From: Occallatibacter savannae
GTDB taxonomy: Bacteria; Acidobacteriota; Terriglobia; Terriglobales; Acidobacteriaceae
DNA: 64,000 nt
NCBI RefSeq assembly: GCF_003131205.1
Contig: NZ_QFFY01000005.1
Location: 62,001-126,000 of the forward strand
Reading direction: 5' to 3'
Shown here: piece by piece, positions 60,175-64,000 of the stretch
Layout of the letters: the number at the start of each line of letters is the position of its first letter
Position numbering within the stretch: position 1 is the stretch's first letter
Notes under the pieces: model-generated
Seen by the model: the letters and a program-made list of their open reading frames with translations, nothing else
Database searches by the model: none
Told to the model about the DNA's origin: nothing
Made by a program: the position numbers and the translations under genes

Positions 60175-60594
60175 TCAAACCCGTCGGCGGTGCAGCCAGA
60201 GCGCAATCATCCCGCAAAGCAGTGAAAACGGAACGAAAGCTCCCGAGAACTCACGCAAGACGAAGAGGGTGCAGATCGTGGCTGCAAACGCGATCAGAAT
60301 AAGGATCGCCAGACCAGCCTCAACAGCCGAGGGAATCAGAACCAGGAAAGCTCCGACTGCCTCAAGCGCGCCGGTGAAGTACCGCAGCCACTGCCCCAGC
60401 CCGATCTTCTCAAAAAGAATCACCCAGGGCGCGCCAGGGTCGCTCTTGAACTTGGCTGTTCCGAAGTAGAGGAAGATCACAAAAAACAGGGCACGAATCG
60501 CCCAATCAGCTGCAGAGTTCGGAAACCGCAACCGGCGCGGAGCTTCGTCTGGCTTGGGAGCGGGTTCAGGCAGTTCCTGGATAGCATCGGTCAT
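60175..60594 (-). CDS. DoxX-like small membrane protein
   Basis: A 139-residue membrane protein. After a soluble Pro- and charge-rich N-terminus come four helices (ALFFVIFLYFGTAKFKSD, WLRYFTGALEAVGAFLVLI, AGLAILILIAFAATICTLFV, PFSLLCGMIALWL). The FLYFGTAKFKSDPGAPW segment and overall layout resemble DoxX family proteins. It is next to an outer-membrane barrel gene but is separated by a terminator. Function is unknown. Confidence 0.78.
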   Translation of the reverse strand: MTDAIQELPEPAPKPDEAPRRLRFPNSAADWAIRALFFVIFLYFGTAKFKSDPGAPWVILFEKIGLGQWLRYFTGALEAVGAFLVLIPSAVEAGLAILILIAFAATICTLFVLREFSGAFVPFSLLCGMIALWLHRRRV

Positions 60595-60630
60595 CTGATA
60601 TCACAAGATACTCATCGAGCGCTCGAGATA

Positions 60631-60655
60631 AAGGGCGCCGAAGCGCCCTTCTTTA
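60631..60655. terminator. Bidirectional terminator between barrel and DoxX-like genes
   Basis: AAGGGCGC (60631-60638) pairs with GCGCCCTT (60643-60650) across a CGAA loop on the plus strand and TTCG on the minus. The minus strand is followed by TATCT and has a T-rich tail. It ends the outer-membrane protein gene transcribed leftwards. Confidence 0.75.
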
Positions 60656-60656
60656 T

Positions 60657-61262
60657 CTACTGCTGGATTCGCCCAAGATCGTAAACGACGCCGAACGTAA
60701 AGCCGTTCGGGTTGAGATCGTGAGGGCCGAAAATCTGATGCCAGAACTGATATTCATATTCGCCGCGTGCGGAGAGCCGCCCTACGAGGCGGACGTCGGC
60801 TCCGGCTGCCGGCGCGAAGATAACTCGGGTGTCCTGCTGATAGCAGCAGCTGCCCGGGGGCCCCGGGAAGTCGATGTTGCCGAATCCGATCAGGTACTTC
60901 GCATAAGGCCGAATCAAGCGGTCACGACGCCACTGGTACATTGGCCCGCCCAGTCCCGTTGTCATCCGATGACCCGCAATATAGGAAGGCGTCGCGTAGT
61001 TTACATCGCGGCCTTCAATGTCCAGACCCAGTCCCTGCAATTGGCGAGGCATATGTGGCAGACGCCAGTCGATCCACAACGTCAGGCCGATCTGGCGAGG
61101 ATTCTGGACACCCCAGTCGTCACTGAAATCTGCAACGCCGAAGCCCACACTCAGAGGCGTTCTGCCCTCGCGAGCCGAATACGTGACCTGGGCCCCCAGA
61201 TGCGCAGCACAGCCCAGCAGGATCAGAAACAGAGTCGGTATCAAGACCGGCTTACGAACCAT
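60657..61262 (-). CDS. Outer-membrane beta-barrel protein
   Basis: A 201-residue exported protein with a signal ending near AAHLGAQ. The mature part alternates hydrophobic and polar residues in short strands (IGLTLWIDWRLP, RPYAKYLIGFGNIDFPG, RLSARGEYEYQFWHQIFG, FTFGVVYDLGRIQQ), typical of eight-stranded OmpA/OprF-like barrels. Its C-terminal strand ends in IQQ, not an aromatic residue, which is slightly unusual. GGGAGG precedes the ATG. No peptidoglycan-binding domain is present. Confidence 0.75.
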   Translation of the reverse strand: MVRKPVLIPTLFLILLGCAAHLGAQVTYSAREGRTPLSVGFGVADFSDDWGVQNPRQIGLTLWIDWRLPHMPRQLQGLGLDIEGRDVNYATPSYIAGHRMTTGLGGPMYQWRRDRLIRPYAKYLIGFGNIDFPGPPGSCCYQQDTRVIFAPAAGADVRLVGRLSARGEYEYQFWHQIFGPHDLNPNGFTFGVVYDLGRIQQ

Positions 61263-61379
61263 GGTGCATATCCTCCCAAAAACAACGGACTGGAAAAGCA
61301 GAGACTGCGTCTGTTCGCAACGAATAAGTCTGAGGGGCAATGAAGCAGTGACGCAGAGCTGGTGCCAAGTCAGAATCGA

Positions 61380-61985
61380 CTAGTAGAGCTGATCTCCGGC
61401 CTCGTTCTTGATGGCGTCTAAGAACGAGCGTAGCATCTCTACTCTCGATTGAGCGATGACCTTAGTTTGTGTTAGGCGCATTTTTCCGGGCAGCTCTTCA
61501 GCAGCAGACCTGAGCACGGGAAGAATCGAACTGAATGAGGGGTACCGGGTATCGCGGCCGACCTTGGCCGCCGCTCGCATAACGGCGATCGCACCCAGCT
61601 GTTCGAGAATATCCGCATCTCTCAGCAAAGTTGCTTCCACGCTCAGCGGTTCGTCCTTCGACTGATGGTGCAAGATGGCTTCAGCCACGCCCTCCATTTT
61701 CTCTCGAGGAAACCCCCATCCGGACAGAAGGTCCCTGCTTCGCTGGATGGTGTATCCGACGTGGTCCCAGCGGGAAAGTTGCTCGGGATCCTGAGGGCGG
61801 TGCCCGAGAAACACACCAAGGTCATGCATCCAGGCTGCCGCGAAGAGGATGTCGTCATCGTAGGCCATTCCCCGGCCGATCTCAGTGGCAAGCGAGTACA
61901 CCCGTGGCTGGTGGCCGTATTTATCCGCCGGTGTGGCTTCGGCTCGAATGTAGTCGACAACGCGTGCGCGCCAGGTCGGGCTCAT
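61380..61985 (-). CDS. HD-domain phosphohydrolase
   Basis: A 201-residue HD-domain protein. Metal-binding residues are visible in YGHQPRVYSLATEIG, AAWMHDLGVFLGHRP, AILHHQSKDEP and LLRDADILEQLGAIAVM, as in HD hydrolases of nucleotides. Its gene overlaps manA by 4 nt (ATGA), so the two are co-translated, although manA and an HD enzyme have no established pathway link. Substrate is unknown. Confidence 0.87.
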   Translation of the reverse strand: MSPTWRARVVDYIRAEATPADKYGHQPRVYSLATEIGRGMAYDDDILFAAAWMHDLGVFLGHRPQDPEQLSRWDHVGYTIQRSRDLLSGWGFPREKMEGVAEAILHHQSKDEPLSVEATLLRDADILEQLGAIAVMRAAAKVGRDTRYPSFSSILPVLRSAAEELPGKMRLTQTKVIAQSRVEMLRSFLDAIKNEAGDQLY

Positions 61986-63010
61986 TGCACGCTTCCGGGC
62001 ATGCGCGCGGAGATGCGAATCAGGTCGAGCCCACCCAGATCTTGAATGGCGAAGACGGGCGAGGACGCGGGAATCGCCACAATTCCGCGCTCCGGAAGTT
62101 CGAGCGGTTCGAAGCTCGGGCTGGTGAGACGCGCGCTTCCGGCCGCGGCAAAAAGATAAGACAGATGGGGAGAGGTTTCGTTCGTACGCTCAAGCGTGGT
62201 GCTCGAACGGCTCACGTCTACAGGAATCCTCTCGACACAAAAATAGGTGCTATCCACAAGCACGGTCCTGTCCGCCAGAGCACGCGCTTCCACCTTGCCC
62301 GCCTTTGTCGTGAGTCGCGTGGATTCGATCGATCTCTCAATGTGCAGTTCGCGGCCGCGCCCATAGTCGTACATGCGGTACGTGATGTCCGAGTTCTGCT
62401 GCGTTTCCAGAAGAACAGATCCGGGCCAGATCGCATGAACGGTGCCCGCATCAACGAAGATGAGATCGTCCTTGTGCACGGGCAGCAGATTCAGGCTGTC
62501 TTCGAGCGTCCCTGCATCGATCTTCGATTTCACTTCATCCAGCGTCACTCCGGTTTTCAGCCCCACGGCAACTCGCGCATCGGGTTCAGCGGCGAGCGCG
62601 TACCAGCACTCCGTTTTTCCTCGGGGCTGACCGTATCTCTGTGCGAGCCGGTCGTCTGGGTGAACCTGCACGCTCAATTTTTCGCGAGCAAAGATGACTT
62701 TGATCAGGAGGGGCGATCCAGAGGATGCGAAGTCCGGGCCTAGCAGCGCGCGCGGTTGCTCATCGAAAATGGCTCCCAGAGTCTTGCCGCGATGCGATCC
62801 GGTGGCGATCTTGCATTCATCGCCCGTGAGCCAGACCTCGCCGATGGGCTCCTGCTCCGCGATGCGATCGTACCAGGGTCGAAGGTCCTTCCATCCCCAT
62901 ACTCGGCCCACGAATTGAGGCTCGATGCGAAAAGGCGTGATTTCGATGAAGAGTGGATCGGAAGCAACAGACACGCGGGTAAGACCTCCGAGAACAACTG
63001 GCGTTTTCAC
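61982..63010 (-). CDS. manA: Mannose-6-phosphate isomerase, class I
   Basis: A 342-residue cupin-fold zinc isomerase interconverting mannose-6-phosphate and fructose-6-phosphate. Metal ligands are visible in LSVQVHPDDRLAQRYGQ (Gln and His) and KTECWYALAA (Glu), and a further His in DAGTVHAIWPGSVLLETQQNS. The start at GTG 63010 gives a slightly long N-terminus; FIEITPFRIEPQFVGRVWGW is the canonical beginning of the domain. It overlaps the HD-domain gene at the ATGA. It supplies mannose precursors for exopolysaccharide or uses mannose as carbon source. Confidence 0.92.
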   Translation of the reverse strand: MKTPVVLGGLTRVSVASDPLFIEITPFRIEPQFVGRVWGWKDLRPWYDRIAEQEPIGEVWLTGDECKIATGSHRGKTLGAIFDEQPRALLGPDFASSGSPLLIKVIFAREKLSVQVHPDDRLAQRYGQPRGKTECWYALAAEPDARVAVGLKTGVTLDEVKSKIDAGTLEDSLNLLPVHKDDLIFVDAGTVHAIWPGSVLLETQQNSDITYRMYDYGRGRELHIERSIESTRLTTKAGKVEARALADRTVLVDSTYFCVERIPVDVSRSSTTLERTNETSPHLSYLFAAAGSARLTSPSFEPLELPERGIVAIPASSPVFAIQDLGGLDLIRISARMPGSVQ

Positions 63011-63125
63011 CAGCCGATGAGCAAATGCTTGAGCGGATTCTACCGCAGAGCGCCTCGTTTTCTATCTCGGTACGGGTCGAGCTGAATTCATCGGTTTGCG
63101 CCGGAAGCAGGTATACGCTCGCAGC

Positions 63126-63710
63126 ATGATCCTCGTCCCCATGCTTGACAGCATGTTCCACCTGCAGCTTACGCTTCTAGAGAAGGTAGTGCGCCCGGTC
63201 ATCGTGTATCTCGTCCTCGTGCTGCTGCTCAGGTTGTTTGGAAAGCGCGAACTGGCGCAATTAAATCCATTCGATCTCGTGGTGCTGCTGTCGCTCTCAA
63301 ACACGGTGCAGAACGCGATCATCGGCGACGACAACTCCGTCACCGGCGGAGTTGTCGGAGCGTTCAGCCTGCTGGCAATCAACTGGCTTGTGGTGCGGAT
63401 GCTCTTCCGGTCGCCGCGGCTCAACCGCGCGCTCGAGGGCAAGGCCGCGGTCCTGATCCGGGAAGGGCACATCGACCGCAAAGCGCTCGAACGCGAGGCG
63501 CTCACACGCGAGGAACTGGTCGAAGTGGTCCACAGGCAGGGATTCGAGCACATCCACGACGTGCACCGCTGCGAACTGGAACCGAACGGCACGTTCTACA
63601 TCGAGGCGCGCGATCCATCGATCGCAGATAAGCGGCACGAGGAATTGCTGGCGAAGATCGAGAGCCTGGTGCAGCAGGTAAATGCAATGCGCGGGACAGG
63701 AGCAGCCTAA
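63126..63710 (+). CDS. DUF421 membrane protein (YetF-like)
   Basis: A 194-residue membrane protein of the DUF421/YetF family. Two or three helices at the N-terminus (VIVYLVLVLLLRLFGKRELA, NPFDLVVLLSLSNTVQNAI, VVGAFSLLAINWLVVRML) precede the soluble DUF421 domain (KAAVLIREGHIDRKALEREALTREELVE, LEPNGTFYIE). The function of the family is unknown. ATG 63126 is preferred to the TTG at 63096; its ribosome-binding site is weak. It diverges from manA. Confidence 0.85.
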   Translation: MILVPMLDSMFHLQLTLLEKVVRPVIVYLVLVLLLRLFGKRELAQLNPFDLVVLLSLSNTVQNAIIGDDNSVTGGVVGAFSLLAINWLVVRMLFRSPRLNRALEGKAAVLIREGHIDRKALEREALTREELVEVVHRQGFEHIHDVHRCELEPNGTFYIEARDPSIADKRHEELLAKIESLVQQVNAMRGTGAA

Positions 63711-63774
63711 TCTGCCAGGCCGAATTCAGGGTTTCACTTCTGATATCACTGGTACTTCCCGGGATGAGCCCGAT

Positions 63775-64000
63775 TCAGCGCGCAGCGATGAGCGGGCGTG
63801 TAGCTTCAAGCTGCTCTTCAATGACCTGCCTGATGTTAGCCGGCGAGTAGGTGGGTGCCTTGATAAACTTGCCGTCCTCCCGCTTGTGAACTTTCAGGAT
63901 CGTCTGCCATGAGCCGCCGTGGGCATACGAGTCGCCGGGATGGACCAAATCGGAGCCGGATCCACGCTCGAGGACAGCGTCACAGACACTGCAGTGCGGC
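63775..64000 (-). CDS. Partial protein with CxxC motif (cut by right edge)
   Basis: An open frame runs from the right edge to a TGA at 63775-63777 on the minus strand, 74 residues visible. It reads PHCSVCDAVLERGSGSDLVH, then a WQTILKVHKREDGKFIKAP segment and an IRQVIEEQLEATRPLIAA end. The CxxC suggests zinc binding or a redox site. No start is visible, and the family is not recognised. Confidence 0.55.
   Translation of the reverse strand, partial: PHCSVCDAVLERGSGSDLVHPGDSYAHGGSWQTILKVHKREDGKFIKAPTYSPANIRQVIEEQLEATRPLIAAR

Overview
The window is a gene-dense, GC-rich (by eye about 60 %) bacterial chromosome segment. It looks like Acidobacteriota of the Terriglobia type. That placement is an inference from gene content: a GH3 enzyme with a PA14 insert, NfnAB-like oxidoreductase, many large secreted proteins, a sensor-fused trehalose-phosphate synthase, and intergenic repeats such as TAGCCAGTAGC. 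It is not a phylogenetic result. No phage, integron, insertion sequence, CRISPR array, rRNA or convincing tRNA was seen. Most of it is ordinary core and catabolic chromosome, with a few accessory islands.

Layout. 1-8 kb (mostly minus strand): the 5' part of a secreted amidohydrolase, a small His-rich protein, a glutaryl-CoA-dehydrogenase-like enzyme, a secreted esterase-LamG protein, a bacterial topoisomerase IB, a Zn-dependent phospholipase-C-like protein, and an MlaFE-type lipid ABC transporter. 8-16 kb: otsA (fused to a membrane sensor and HAMP) with otsB, facing a PDZ-GAF-PAS histidine kinase and its NtrC-type regulator. 16-18.8 kb: araD, then an ECF sigma / membrane protein / Spy-like operon. 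18.8-31 kb: NfnBA flavoenzyme pair, GH3 glycosidase, CadC-like TPR regulator, DUF481 outer-membrane protein, XRE-cupin regulator, sugar porter and class II aldolase.

31-36.3 kb: a DEAD-box helicase, then the translation cluster rplM-rpsI-rpsB-tsf and uppS. The rplM gene has a clear sigma70 promoter and a structured leader of about 300 nt. 36.3-46 kb: a membrane protein / winged-helix / creD operon with paired operators and a frameshifted creD, an ArsR / AHSA1 / GyrI-like operon with a second apparent frameshift, uppP, an SH3-TPR lipoprotein-like gene, threonine dehydratase, a higBA toxin-antitoxin pair and RNase J. 46-64 kb: GH18, DoxX-like proteins, a HipA-like kinase with DUF3037, 3-hydroxyisobutyrate-type dehydrogenase, SDR, MDR reductase, a DUF3800-like accessory gene, aldo/keto reductase, macro domain, a trypsin-like lipoprotein protease, an outer-membrane barrel, an HD hydrolase overlapping manA, a DUF421 protein, and a partial CxxC protein at the right edge.

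Most notable signals: the sensor-HAMP-OtsA fusion; the rplM leader; the two matched 20-bp operators of the creD operon; two reading-frame breaks (creD and AHSA1); an MlaF-like ATPase lacking the usual Walker-B glutamate; a 16-bp palindromic word shared by two metabolic promoter regions; and several families of intergenic palindromic repeats.
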